Part shown: positions 37,882 through 47,120 of the stretch, piece by piece | Layout of the letters: the number at the start of each line of letters is the position of its first letter | Numbering within the stretch: position 1 is the stretch's first letter | Assembly (NCBI RefSeq): GCF_029504655.1 | Contig: NZ_JAQFIL010000001.1 | Span: forward strand, 2,857,001 to 2,921,000 | Direction: 5' to 3' | DNA from: Catalinimonas alkaloidigena | Lineage (GTDB): Bacteria > Bacteroidota > Bacteroidia > Cytophagales > Cyclobacteriaceae | Length of the DNA stretch: 64,000 bases | Program-made: the position numbers and the translations under genes | Notes under the pieces: model-generated | What the model was told of the DNA's origin: nothing | The model's input: the letters and a program-made list of their open reading frames with translations, nothing else | Database searches by the model: none

Positions 37882-38773
37882 ATGAAGCATAGTCTGCCAA
37901 AAGATTGTTAAAGTGAAGTTACCACACTTTACCTAACAATTACATGACAGACTATACTATTGCAATATATTGTTTTATGGACGATTATTTAAAAATCAGC
38001 CAACCCCACATAGACATTCGTCGCAAAGTAAGTGATGCGGAGATATTAACTACTGCCCTGCTCTCAGCCCAGTACTTTTATGGCAACCAGCACACTACTT
38101 GTCAATACATGCAGCAACATCATGGGATGGCCAAAATAGACAAGTCTAACTTTAATCGCCATCTGCATCGCCTATCAAATACTTTAATCAGGATCTTTTT
38201 AGCATTGGGGGAGAGTCTCAAGCAACTCAACACTGCAAGTCGCTACTTAATAGATTCGTTCCCAGTAGCTGTTTGTAAAAACATTCGTATTGGGAGGTGC
38301 AAGCTACTAAAACATGAATCTTATCGGGGATACAATGCCTCCAAACGACAGTATTTCTATGGTTTTAAGGTACAGGTAGTTACCACCGCCGATGGTATAC
38401 CAGTGGATTATTTGATCACGGCTGGTTCTATTCACGACAATACAGCTTTACAAGCTATGTCCCTATCCTTACCTCAAGGTAGTGAACTTTATGCTGACAG
38501 TGCTTATACGCATTATGAGTTGGAAGACCTTTATGAAGAATGCGATCAGGTGCGCCTATTGGTAGAGCGAAAATCTAACTCAAAAAGGCAGGATAACGCA
38601 GCTATGCGTTTTTTAAAAAAGCATTACAGAAAGCGTATTGAAACCTGCTTCAGCCAAGTTACTGCTCGCTTTCCCGGAAAAATCCATGCAGTTACCCCAC
38701 AGGGGTTCTTGCTCAAGGTCGTTCTGTTCCTATTTGCTTTTACTTTTAACAAAACATTATCCACAACTTAAAT
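37857..38773 (+). mobile_element. IS982-family insertion sequence inside ftsH, about 917 bp
   Basis: The sequence TAATTAA is duplicated at both junctions (37850-37856 and 38774-38780), marking a 7-bp target site. The ends are imperfect inverted repeats sharing AAGTTG, then a diverged AT-containing stretch (near 37860 and 38769). The transposase stop codon lies inside the right repeat. Deleting the element plus one target copy (924 bp, a multiple of three) joins ...DYVIN to EDMINA in frame, so the insertion is a simple, recent-looking event. Confidence 0.92.
37944..38771 (+). CDS. IS982-family transposase
   Basis: The 275-residue DDE transposase matches IS982 proteins: LIDSFPVAVCKNIRIGRCK with the first Asp, YRGYNASKRQYFYGFKVQV, LYADSAYTHYE with the second Asp, and KRIETCFSQ with the Glu. 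It is intact and transcribed in the same direction as ftsH. Its presence without mutations suggests the insertion is young. Confidence 0.92.
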   Translation: MTDYTIAIYCFMDDYLKISQPHIDIRRKVSDAEILTTALLSAQYFYGNQHTTCQYMQQHHGMAKIDKSNFNRHLHRLSNTLIRIFLALGESLKQLNTASRYLIDSFPVAVCKNIRIGRCKLLKHESYRGYNASKRQYFYGFKVQVVTTADGIPVDYLITAGSIHDNTALQAMSLSLPQGSELYADSAYTHYELEDLYEECDQVRLLVERKSNSKRQDNAAMRFLKKHYRKRIETCFSQVTARFPGKIHAVTPQGFLLKVVLFLFAFTFNKTLSTT

Positions 38774-38787
38774 TAATTAATGAAGAT

Positions 38788-39411
38788 ATGATAAATGCGT
38801 TGGACCGCACAGTGGCTGGTCTGGAGAAAAAGAGCAGGAAGAGATCTGAAGAAGAAAAGGAAATCATTGCTTATCACGAAGCAGGCCATGCGGTAATCAG
38901 CCATTTACTTAAAAATGTTGATGATTTAGTCAAAGTAAGCATTATCCCGCGCGGCAGGTCCCTGGGTGCGAACTGGTATATGCCGCAGGAAAGAAATATT
39001 GTCACCAAAAAACAACTCTTTGATAAAATGTGTACTACCCTGGGGGGAAGAGCAGCTGAAGAAATTGTTTTTGATGAAATTTCCTCCGGTGCATTGGATG
39101 ACCTGGAAAAAGTAACCAAAATGGCTTATAGCATGGTTTCCATGTATGGGCTAAGTGAAAAAGTCGGCAATCTTAGTTTTCATGATAGTTCGGGAGAAAA
39201 TCAACAATCTTTACAAAAACCATATAGTGAATACCTGGGAAAAAAGATTGATGAAGAAGTGCAGCAGGTAATATATAATGCTTATCAAAGAGCAAAATTA
39301 CTGCTTAGCGATGAAAGAGACGCACTGAATAGTGTTGCTGAGCTACTCTTAGAGAAAGAAGTAATTCTTAAAAAAGATGTTGATAAGATTTTAGCAGAAG
39401 AGACTGTATAA
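38788..39411 (+). pseudogene. ftsH: ftsH, C-terminal fragment (M41 zinc peptidase domain)
   Basis: From ATG 38788 (in the native frame) this gives 207 residues: the end of the AAA lid, then the M41 peptidase with HEAGH (H30, H34 of the fragment) and the third ligand Asp in SSGALDDLEKV. The frame is open further upstream into the insertion sequence, but those codons are not ftsH. It could in principle be translated separately as a soluble peptidase fragment, but without the membrane and ATPase half it should not work as FtsH. A strong bidirectional terminator follows. Confidence 0.88.
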
Positions 39412-39440
39412 GGTTGTTTTATTTTTAGCAAAGATAAACT

Positions 39441-39472
39441 AAAAAAAGCCTCTGAAACAGAGGCTTTTTTTT
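39441..39472. terminator. Bidirectional rho-independent terminator
   Basis: The stem AAAAAAAGCCTCTG / CAGAGGCTTTTTTT has a 3-base loop, giving T-runs on both strands. It ends ftsH transcription from the left and the small minus-strand gene at 39471 from the right. Confidence 0.93.
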
Positions 39473-39716
39473 AATATAACTGATTCAGACTAATATCTTC
39501 AATGTATGGATTGAGGCGTGCGGTTTGAATAAAACCCTCAATCTTATCAACCTGCCCCAGTTCAAGGTTATAAATAATTTCTACAAAAAAATCATTCAAT
39601 GCATATAGGTCGTGATGGTAGCGAAAACCATCTTTCCTCGCCAAATGACTCCCATGTTTCCAGGTATACTGCGCCTGCCGAGAGATGGTCAGCTTTGAAA
39701 AAATATCTATATCCAC
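39471..39716 (-). CDS. Small hypothetical protein (81 aa)
   Basis: This is a short cytosolic protein with mixed charge, no signal peptide and no motif I recognise. It has an intact frame that ends at the shared terminator. The shape (aromatic-rich N-terminal half, NPYIEDISLNQLY at the end) suggests a small conserved Bacteroidota protein, but this is not verified. Confidence 0.6.
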   Translation of the reverse strand: MDIDIFSKLTISRQAQYTWKHGSHLARKDGFRYHHDLYALNDFFVEIIYNLELGQVDKIEGFIQTARLNPYIEDISLNQLY

Positions 39717-39906
39717 ACAAAAGTATTTAGTAATGCCTCCTCATTTGTCTATTTGTAAAACGAAGATTAAAATTTAATATTCCTATAGTTTCAATAATCT
39801 TAATCCGCGTTTCGTAAATTGTTGATTTACTGCTAAGTAAAATAGCTTAGTGTAAATGATCATCCTGCAATATGCAAGCTGCAATATTGTCTTGCTTTGT
39901 GATAAT

Positions 39907-40984
39907 TTATTGCTCCATCAAATAAGCTTTGATAAAGTCATCTAGATCTCCATCCAGCACCTGATTAACATCTGTACGTTCTATTCCTGTCCTGGTATCT
40001 TTTACTAATTTGTAAGGATGTAAAACATAATTTCTGATCTGAGAACCAAAATCAATCTTATCCTTATTACTTTCTATTTCAGCTCTTTCTGCATTTTTTC
40101 TTTCTACTTCTACCTGGTATAGCCTGGATTTCAGCATTTTCATGGCTTTATCCTTATTCTGAAGCTGAGATCGTTCCTGCTGACACTCTACTACTATTCC
40201 GGAAGGAGCATGCCGTAAACGAACTGCGGTCTCCACTTTATTTACATTCTGCCCCCCTGCACCACCAGAGCGAAAAGTCTCCCAGGTAATATCTGCAGGA
40301 TTGATATCTATTTCAATGGAATCATCTACTACGGGATAGACGAATACCGATGCAAAAGATGTTTGCCGCTTACCATTAGCATTAAATGGCGATATTCTTA
40401 CCAAACGATGTACTCCATTTTCAGACTTTAAGTTACCATAAGCGAACTCACCATTAAACTCAAGCGATACGCCCTTGATACCTGCCGTGTCTCCTGGCTG
40501 ATAGCTTAGCTGTTTTACATTATAGTGGTGGCTTTCTCCCCACATGATGTACATACGCATCAGCATTTCGGACCAGTCCTGACTTTCGGTCCCCCCCGCA
40601 CCTGGGTTTATCTCCAAAATAGCACTTAGTTGATCTTCTTCTCCAGAAAGCATTTTTTTGAACTCTAGATCCTCTATGATCTGGAGCGCCTTCTTATATT
40701 CTTTATTAATATCACCTTCACTGACCTCATCCAGTTCATAAAACTCATAGAGGGTCTCCAGGTCTTCGTAAGCAGCCTGAGCTTTTTCAAAACTATTGGT
40801 CCACACTTTTTTGCTCTGAATGGACTTCATGGTAAGCTCTGCCTCTTTAGGATCATTCCAGAAATCCGGCTGAACACTTATGGCTTCCTCGTCTTCTATT
40901 TCACTTTTCTTCTTATCGTAGTCAAAGATACCCCCTCAAGGCATCTACTCTTACCTTTAAATCCTTCAACTGATCTTTAGTCAT
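39907..40984 (-). CDS. prfB: Peptide chain release factor 2, with programmed +1 frameshift
   Basis: RF2 recognises UGA and UAA. The frame from 40830 downstream has SPF (anticodon-like motif; [11 protein letters not shown]) and GGQ ([12 protein letters not shown]). The complete gene starts at ATG 40984: 20 codons lead to an in-frame UGA at 40924-40922 within AGGGGGTATCTTTGAC. That is a Shine-Dalgarno-like AGGGGG, then CUU UGA C. A +1 slip on CUU continues as LDYDKKKSE and joins the main frame, giving about 358 residues, the normal RF2 length. RF2 thus regulates its own level: low RF2 favours the slip. Confidence 0.95.
40921..40936 (-). promoter_or_regulatory. prfB: prfB programmed +1 frameshift site
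   Basis: On the minus strand the sequence reads AGGGGG TAT CTT TGA C. The purine-rich AGGGGG is the stimulatory Shine-Dalgarno-like element, spaced three bases from the CUU slippery codon. The UGA stop at 40922-40924 is the regulated codon. It is the canonical autoregulatory signal of bacterial RF2 genes. Confidence 0.95.
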
Positions 40985-41011
40985 GGTATTAATGATCAAA
41001 TAGGGTTAAAC

Positions 41012-41043
41012 AAAAAAAATCCACTTTAATCGGAAAGTGGATT
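41012..41043 (-). terminator. Terminator at the end of ilvE
   Basis: Read on the minus strand, a 10-bp stem (AATCCACTTT / AAAGTGGATT) with a 6-base loop is followed by eight T. It lies 18 bp after the ilvE stop and upstream of prfB, so prfB should have its own promoter in the short gap. Confidence 0.88.
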
Positions 41044-41061
41044 ACAATATAATTTTATGCA

Positions 41062-42126
41062 CTAAATTTTATGAATCCATCCAAAACGGTCTTCTTTTTT
41101 TCCTCTTTTGATGGCTTCCATTTCCAGCAGCGCTTTGTTAGAAAATTCTCTGGTTTCAACTGGAGGAAGTTCATAGTCAATCCCTTCGTAACCAATGGCT
41201 GCAATATGGGCTACAGTAGCAGCAGTACCAGCACCAAAGGCTTCCTCTAAGCTACCTGTTTTAATCGCATCAATAATTTCAGTTACGGTTACTTTTCTCA
41301 CTTCTACTTCCATACCCCAGTCATTCGCCAATGCTAAGATACTATCGCGCGTTACTCCTTCCAATATGGTTCCACTGGTAGGAGGAGTGATTAATTTACC
41401 ATCAATCACCAGCATGATGTTCATGGTGCCTGCTTCCTCGATCAGCGTATGAGTTTTGCTGTCTGTCCAGATAAGCTGATCGTAGCCTTCCTTTCCGGCA
41501 AGTTGTGCAGGATATAAAGAAGCGGCATAATTACCGGCTGTTTTCGCAGCTCCGGTGCCTCCTTCCGCTGCTCTCACAAATTTGGTCTCTATCTTTACCC
41601 TCACCGGTTTACTATAATAGCCTCCTACAGGACAGGTAAAGATCATAAACTTATATGTGAGTGACGGACGCACACCAATATACTCGTCGGCAGCAAACAT
41701 GAAAGGTCTGAGATAAAGTGAATTTCCCTCTTTATCGGGAATCCAGGAACGGTCCAGCCTAACGAGTTCGTCTAGTCCACCAATAAAAATTTCTTCAGGA
41801 AGCTCCGGCATGCACATTCTGATAGCTGAGCGATTAAAACGCTGAGCATTTTTTTCGGGGCGAAAGATTAGGGCGCTACCGTCATCTCCTTTGTGGGCTT
41901 TCATTCCCTCAAAAATAGACTGCCCATAATGCAATGCTGCATTTGCCGGACTTAATTTCAGATGCTCAAAAGGCACTATTCTTAAGCCTCCCCATTGCCC
42001 ATCCACATAATCTGCAATGAACATATGGTCGGAATAAACTTTGCCAAATGGAATATTGTCAAAATCAACCTGATTGATTCTTGAGTTCTGTACTTTCTGA
42101 ATGGCAATATCAAGTGTTCCTGTCAT
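41062..42126 (-). CDS. ilvE: Branched-chain amino acid aminotransferase
   Basis: This 354-residue PLP-dependent class IV aminotransferase interconverts Leu, Ile and Val with their 2-oxoacids. K195 in GTGAAKTAGNY is the PLP Lys. ALHYGQSIFEGMKAH and SGTILEGVTRDSIL (phosphate binding) are family hallmarks. The N-terminal length fits the longer BCAT type. It is a single gene with its own terminator. Confidence 0.93.
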   Translation of the reverse strand: MTGTLDIAIQKVQNSRINQVDFDNIPFGKVYSDHMFIADYVDGQWGGLRIVPFEHLKLSPANAALHYGQSIFEGMKAHKGDDGSALIFRPEKNAQRFNRSAIRMCMPELPEEIFIGGLDELVRLDRSWIPDKEGNSLYLRPFMFAADEYIGVRPSLTYKFMIFTCPVGGYYSKPVRVKIETKFVRAAEGGTGAAKTAGNYAASLYPAQLAGKEGYDQLIWTDSKTHTLIEEAGTMNIMLVIDGKLITPPTSGTILEGVTRDSILALANDWGMEVEVRKVTVTEIIDAIKTGSLEEAFGAGTAATVAHIAAIGYEGIDYELPPVETREFSNKALLEMEAIKRGKKEDRFGWIHKI

Positions 42127-42266
42127 GACCTTTCACTTTGCTAAAAACAATATTAGTAATAGAGTAATCTAAATCTTTTCAAAACAAAGCTATTGATTTT
42201 ACGGAATTAATCAGTCTTTATAGATTAAGAAATAGCTTATTTGGAAAAATTATATCATATATACGT

Positions 42267-42857
42267 TCAGCTAAATAGGCAGGTTTTTAATATTTCGTCT
42301 ACCCAGATTTTATACATGCTTCCGGATGGATGTAACTGATCATCCACCAGATAATCTTTATTTTGCTTAGCTTTCAAAGATAGCTGAGTGATATCACAAT
42401 ATTGAAAACCATGTTGAAAGGCAAAATTCTTATTGATCTGGTTGTATTGACTAAGTTCCTGGCTGATTCTTTGAGGGTTTTTATCTCTTGCAAATGGTGT
42501 AATTCCATAATCAGGAATGGAAATGACAAATACCTGTTGAGATTTATGTCTTACCAATGGCAGCATTATGTTCGCCAAAATTTCCAAATCACTCTGGTAA
42601 CTTTTGATGCTTTGTCCCCGGTACTGGTTGTTAACACCTATCAGAAGAGAAATCCAGTCATAAGATGTATCAAGTTCACTTATAGAAATCCCATCTATTA
42701 ACTCAGAAGTTGTCCATCCTGTAGTGGCAATAATTTGGGGAGTCTGCCAGTCTAGCTTTTGAGCAAGTTGTGTTGGCCATCTTTCATTCTCCCGCACCCC
42801 TTCTCCAAACGAATATGAATCGCCTAATGCCAGATAGCTGGGTTTACTATCATCCAT
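42267..42857 (-). CDS. SGNH/GDSL-family esterase
   Basis: The 196-residue protein has the block I motif LALGDSYSFGEG with S14, a GVNNQY block III, and the DxxH of block V (D173, H176 in DDQLHPSG). There is no signal peptide, so it is probably cytosolic. These enzymes hydrolyse acyl esters. It lies 8 bp downstream of the MmcQ/YjbR gene in a minus-strand run. Confidence 0.9.
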   Translation of the reverse strand: MDDSKPSYLALGDSYSFGEGVRENERWPTQLAQKLDWQTPQIIATTGWTTSELIDGISISELDTSYDWISLLIGVNNQYRGQSIKSYQSDLEILANIMLPLVRHKSQQVFVISIPDYGITPFARDKNPQRISQELSQYNQINKNFAFQHGFQYCDITQLSLKAKQNKDYLVDDQLHPSGSMYKIWVDEILKTCLFS

Positions 42858-42865
42858 AAAAACGC

Positions 42866-43216
42866 TTATTGATTTAGTTCTGATTGAAGTTTTTTAGGCA
42901 GCCCCTTTACAACTAATGCATAAGAATCATCAACCCACTTTTGTAAAAGCTTATCTCCTATGCTCCCGGTGAGTAATACTGTATTCCAGTGCTTTTTATT
43001 CATATGATAGCCGGGTATGACTTCCTGATATTGCTCCCGAAGTAATTCGGCCTGATCAGGATCACATTTGAGATTTACACTTTCAAACGAATCCACATGG
43101 GTGAGTGCGAACATCTTACCTGCAACCTTGAAGACCAAAGTCTGCTCGTCAAAAGGAAATTCCTCAGTTACACCTTTTTTAACGAGACAGAAAGCACGAA
43201 ATGATTCAATATCCAA
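42866..43216 (-). CDS. MmcQ/YjbR-like protein
   Basis: The 116-residue protein starts MDIESFRAFCLVKKGVTEEF, typical of MmcQ/YjbR family proteins (double-wing DNA-binding-like fold). The start codon is TTG directly after the TAA of the upstream small gene, so translation is probably coupled. The family's biochemical role is uncertain. Confidence 0.87.
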   Translation of the reverse strand: MDIESFRAFCLVKKGVTEEFPFDEQTLVFKVAGKMFALTHVDSFESVNLKCDPDQAELLREQYQEVIPGYHMNKKHWNTVLLTGSIGDKLLQKWVDDSYALVVKGLPKKLQSELNQ

Positions 43217-43408
43217 TTAGAATAGATTTTTGACCACCAGATAAATTACGCCAATTAAAAACATAACAATGGAAATCTTATTGATGCCATGCATCATTTT
43301 AAGGTTTACATTATCTGTCCGATTTTTCTCTTTGCTGCGAAAAAAATATCCTCCCACTTCTCCTAATGAGAAAAAATTTTTCCATCCGCTTTTCTTATTA
43401 TCACTCAT
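43217..43408 (-). CDS. Small membrane protein (DUF6728-like)
   Basis: The 63-residue protein has a hydrophilic N-terminal half with EVGGYFFRSKEKNR and one membrane segment at the end (SIVMFLIGVIYLVVKNL). From memory it resembles the small DUF6728 family found in Bacteroidota. Its function is unknown. It abuts the MmcQ/YjbR gene. Confidence 0.7.
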   Translation of the reverse strand: MSDNKKSGWKNFFSLGEVGGYFFRSKEKNRTDNVNLKMMHGINKISIVMFLIGVIYLVVKNLF

Positions 43409-43469
43409 AGTTAATGTTTATTTAATTAAGCAGCAATACCAGTAAAACGTTCAATAAGCAATTTGGTCG

Positions 43470-45467
43470 CTACTCAGGACGTGAAGTAGGCTCGTTCCAA
43501 CGATCATCTTCTTTGATTAATTGGATGAGTTCATCCACTGCCTGCTCAGAAGGTACACTTCTCTTCACTACATTCTGCCCACGATACAGAGTAATTTTCC
43601 CTTTACCCGAGCCCACGTATCCATAGTCCGCATCAGCCATCTCTCCGGGTCCGTTTACGATGCATCCCATGATACCGATTTTGACTCCTTTCAAATGATC
43701 TGTTCGCTTACGAATCATCGCCGTGGTTTCCTGCAGGTCAAACAAGGTACGTCCACAGGAAGGGCAAGAGATGTATTCTGTTTTAGACATTCTCGTCCTG
43801 CATGCCTGAAGAATACCGAAAGAAATGCTGTTGTTACGCGCAATCATTTCTAATTGTATCTCTTTAGGCTTGGGGGTACCCAGATCCATGCTTAATAAGA
43901 CGCCATCTCCAAAACCGTCAATCAGCAAGCCTCCCATATCAGTGGCACTATAAAGTTGCACTTTTTCATCTTCTATATCTTCGTACTTGCGCTTGATGAT
44001 GACTGGAATATTGATTTCACGATTCATCAGCTCATAAAAGAACCTGCGCTGCTCAGGCATGGCATGCGCATTATCAGTATCCAGAATTAATATCAGCTTT
44101 TGATCATCAGCAATTTGTTGCCAGAAGCTTTCATCTGTTTCCGGTAAGCTGATTTCTAAAAAATTGGTTTGCCGGTGCGAAGTTTCTCTGTTCTGATATT
44201 CATGCCAGCTAAAAAGAGGCAGCTTGTTTAGCTTATCATTGCTGATTAACCATGCCTGATAGTTCAGAATCTCTTTTAGCCCATTAGGTAGCATAAAATC
44301 TATAGGCTGATTACCTGAATAAATGTAATCACATCCGATCTCATTCATGGTCCACTTATCGGGCTCAGGTAAATAAAAATGGCCTATACCTTTGAAGTCT
44401 TTGTATGTCCAATCTTTTACATTTCGTACGTCCGTGATTACTCTGGGAACATTGTCTCCCCCGATATTACCTACCTCAAAACTCTCCCGCCTGCTATAAC
44501 TATAAGGATCTTTGGGCACATGCTCAACCGGAAGTATAAGCTGATGCCCCGAACGTTTATCATATCTTTTCACCAAATTATAAGCTACCGGCACCTCATA
44601 CTCAGGCTCTTCAGTGAGCGAAACCCTCACAGTATCACCCAGTCCGTCTTCCAGCAGCGTTCCTATGCCTACTGCGGATTTGATGCGACCATCTTCACCA
44701 TCTCCGGCTTCAGTTACTCCCAGATGTAACGGATAAGGCTGCAATCCTTCTTCATCCAGTTTCTGGACAAGCATACGGTAAGCCTGCACCATTACCTGTG
44801 TATTACTGGCTTTCATGGAAATGACAATATCATAGTATTTCATCTCCTCACAGATACGGATAAACTCTAAGGCTGACTCAACCATACCCAAAGGCGTATC
44901 TCCATAACGGCTCATGATCCTGTCAGACAGAGAGCCATGATTAGTACCGATACGCATAGCTGTACCATATTCTTTGCAGATATGAATCAGGGGTTCAAAC
45001 TTCTCACGAATACGCTCAATCTCCAGCTGATAAGTATCATCGGTATATTCAATCAGCTCAAATCTTTTCTTGTCCGCGTAGTTTCCAGGATTGATCCGCA
45101 CCTTTTCCACCAGACGTGCTGCCAGTTCGGCTGCATTGGGGGTAAAATGAATATCTGCTACCAAGGGCACCTTGTAACCTCTCTTCAACAGTTCTTGCTT
45201 GATGTTTTCAAGGTTTTGTGCTTCTTTGATACTGGGAGCGGTAATACGGACATACTCACAGCCAGCATCCACCATACGGATGGTCTGCTCTACCGAACCC
45301 ATAGTATCCATTGTGTCCACTGTGGTCATTGACTGTACTCTGATCGGATTCTCACCTCCCAATGGAATATCCCCAATATAGACCTCACGACTTTGACGTC
45401 GGTTGTATTCAGTAAGACTCTGACAGTATTTTTTGAAGGGCTGTACTTCTGATGCTAATATGGACAT
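43470..45467 (-). CDS. ispG: 4-hydroxy-3-methylbut-2-enyl-diphosphate synthase (flavodoxin/ferredoxin), long form
   Basis: The MEP pathway enzyme converts MEcPP to HMBPP. At 665 residues it is the long form with an inserted domain (about 285-500) found in Bacteroidota, plants and Chlamydiae. The N-terminal TIM barrel begins with RQSREVYIGDIPLGGENPI. The C-terminal 4Fe-4S domain has ligands C568 and C571 in SCPSCGRT, C602 in GIMGCIVNG and E609 in NGPGE. It is a single gene. Confidence 0.95.
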   Translation of the reverse strand: MSILASEVQPFKKYCQSLTEYNRRQSREVYIGDIPLGGENPIRVQSMTTVDTMDTMGSVEQTIRMVDAGCEYVRITAPSIKEAQNLENIKQELLKRGYKVPLVADIHFTPNAAELAARLVEKVRINPGNYADKKRFELIEYTDDTYQLEIERIREKFEPLIHICKEYGTAMRIGTNHGSLSDRIMSRYGDTPLGMVESALEFIRICEEMKYYDIVISMKASNTQVMVQAYRMLVQKLDEEGLQPYPLHLGVTEAGDGEDGRIKSAVGIGTLLEDGLGDTVRVSLTEEPEYEVPVAYNLVKRYDKRSGHQLILPVEHVPKDPYSYSRRESFEVGNIGGDNVPRVITDVRNVKDWTYKDFKGIGHFYLPEPDKWTMNEIGCDYIYSGNQPIDFMLPNGLKEILNYQAWLISNDKLNKLPLFSWHEYQNRETSHRQTNFLEISLPETDESFWQQIADDQKLILILDTDNAHAMPEQRRFFYELMNREINIPVIIKRKYEDIEDEKVQLYSATDMGGLLIDGFGDGVLLSMDLGTPKPKEIQLEMIARNNSISFGILQACRTRMSKTEYISCPSCGRTLFDLQETTAMIRKRTDHLKGVKIGIMGCIVNGPGEMADADYGYVGSGKGKITLYRGQNVVKRSVPSEQAVDELIQLIKEDDRWNEPTSRPE

Positions 45468-45567
45468 ATGATTATAAGATGAATCTTAATACCATCGCAA
45501 AATAACGAAGAATGTATAAATTTTATAAGTAAACTTTGCTACTAATGAAATGTTGTAAATAATGTTT

Positions 45568-46275
45568 CTAAAGATCGCCTAACTGTGGTCTGATCAACAC
45601 TTCTTCCATCACTGCCCGGTCAGATAATTTGTAAGCGGTGAGAACAGTTTCGGCAACATCTTCTGACTTCATAAAGCGTTCTTCAGGCAAATCAGTTCCT
45701 TCCCAACTGGCGGTATAGGTGGCTCCGGGCAATACTGAAGTTACTCTTATATCGTAAGGCTTCATTTCCTCACGCAGCACTTTACTCATACCTAACATCG
45801 CGAACTTGGCAATGCAGTACGATCCGCCATTGGTATAAGGAACGATGCTGGCTGTTGAGCAAATGTTAAAAACATGTCCTTTCTTTCTTTCCATCATGGG
45901 TTTAATAAGTGAACGGGTAAGATGGTAAGCGCTGTACAAATTAGTATCTATCATTTGTTCCAGTGCCCCCTCTTCTTCCTTATGAATTTGGCCGGGAATA
46001 AATAATCCACTATTATTTACTAAAATTTCAACCGCTATATCAGTAGCATCAATCATCTCAGCAAAAGCTTTGACTTGCATTTTGTCGGACATATCCGTCT
46101 GTTGAATGAAGAAGTCAATTGCTGGAAATTTCTCTCTGATTTCTAGCTTTAGTTTCTCTAAGTCACTTTTAGTTCTTGCACATGTAGCAATAGAAAAGCC
46201 CTCGGCAGCAAAGCTTTCAATAATCGCTTTTCCAATCCCTTTGGTTCCTCCGGTGACAACTGCTAATTTTTTCAT
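45568..46275 (-). CDS. SDR-family oxidoreductase
   Basis: This 235-residue classical short-chain dehydrogenase/reductase has the NAD(P)-binding motif TGGTKGIG (8-15), NNSG at about 87-90, and the catalytic S140 with Y153 and K157 in SYCIAKF. A KxxR-type basic pattern near the start suggests NADPH use. The substrate is unknown. It is divergent from mlaE. Confidence 0.9.
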   Translation of the reverse strand: MKKLAVVTGGTKGIGKAIIESFAAEGFSIATCARTKSDLEKLKLEIREKFPAIDFFIQQTDMSDKMQVKAFAEMIDATDIAVEILVNNSGLFIPGQIHKEEEGALEQMIDTNLYSAYHLTRSLIKPMMERKKGHVFNICSTASIVPYTNGGSYCIAKFAMLGMSKVLREEMKPYDIRVTSVLPGATYTASWEGTDLPEERFMKSEDVAETVLTAYKLSDRAVMEEVLIRPQLGDL

Positions 46276-46378
46276 AAAATCCTGTTTTTTACTAACAAAA
46301 AAATCTTTTTACGTTATTCCTTTATGAGTTAATGCATATTAATAATAACTATGCAATATCCATATCTAAATCACTTTT

Positions 46379-47107
46379 ATGAGAAGTCTTGGTAAATACG
46401 TAATTTTTATCGGTACGCTATTCAAAAAAATGGAAACATTCGGTACTTATGTGAAGCGTACACTTGATGAAGCTATTATCATCGGTATTAATTCATTGGT
46501 ACTGGTAACCATAGTCTCTACATTTATTGGAGCGGTAACTACGGTACAGACAGCAGCTAACCTGGTCAGTCCTTTTATTCAGGATTTCATCATTAGTACC
46601 GTTGTCAGGGACATGACTGTTTTTGAGTTAGCCCCTACGATTACTTCAATCGTTCTGGCTGGGAAGGTAGGCTCAAACATAGCCGGAGAATTGGGTACCA
46701 TGCGTATTACTGAGCAGGTTGATGCGCTGGAGGTTATGGGAATCAACTCGTCTTCATATCTGGTTCTCCCTAAAATAATAGCTGCCATGCTCATGTTCCC
46801 CATGTTATGTGTACTGGCAGGATTTTTATCTATTTACGGAGGTTATCTGGTAGGTACCCTTACAAATATTGTTTCCGGTGAAGATTATGTGTATGGTTTG
46901 AGATTTGACTTCAGGCAATATTTTATCTTTATCGCACTGGTAAAATCATTAGTATTCGCATTTTTGGTAGCATCTATCTCAGCATACAAAGGGTTTTATA
47001 CTAAAGGTGGTGCATTAGAGGTAGGTCAGGCTAGTACCAGCGCTGTTACTAACAGTTGTATTGCGATTTTATTAGCGGATTACCTTGTCGTTGAAGTATT
47101 ACTTTAA
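46379..47107 (+). CDS. mlaE: MlaE/YrbE-family ABC transporter permease
   Basis: This 242-residue membrane protein has five hydrophobic segments and the family signature GSNIAGELGTMRITEQVDALEVMG. MlaE proteins carry phospholipids between membranes to keep outer-membrane asymmetry. The ATPase partner follows 13 bp after the stop. The MlaD substrate-binding protein is not next to it in this window. Confidence 0.9.
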   Translation: MRSLGKYVIFIGTLFKKMETFGTYVKRTLDEAIIIGINSLVLVTIVSTFIGAVTTVQTAANLVSPFIQDFIISTVVRDMTVFELAPTITSIVLAGKVGSNIAGELGTMRITEQVDALEVMGINSSSYLVLPKIIAAMLMFPMLCVLAGFLSIYGGYLVGTLTNIVSGEDYVYGLRFDFRQYFIFIALVKSLVFAFLVASISAYKGFYTKGGALEVGQASTSAVTNSCIAILLADYLVVEVLL

Positions 47108-47120
47108 GCTTGTTCCTTTT

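Noticed and set aside
38638..38787. Upstream extension of the ftsH peptidase fragment into the insertion sequence
   Set aside because: These codons belong to the IS982-type element read in another frame; the native ftsH sequence begins again at the 7-bp target copy (38774-38780).
40830..40830. ATG 40830 as the prfB start
   Set aside because: It would remove about 50 residues of RF2; the frameshift site and leading codons at 40921-40984 give the normal length.
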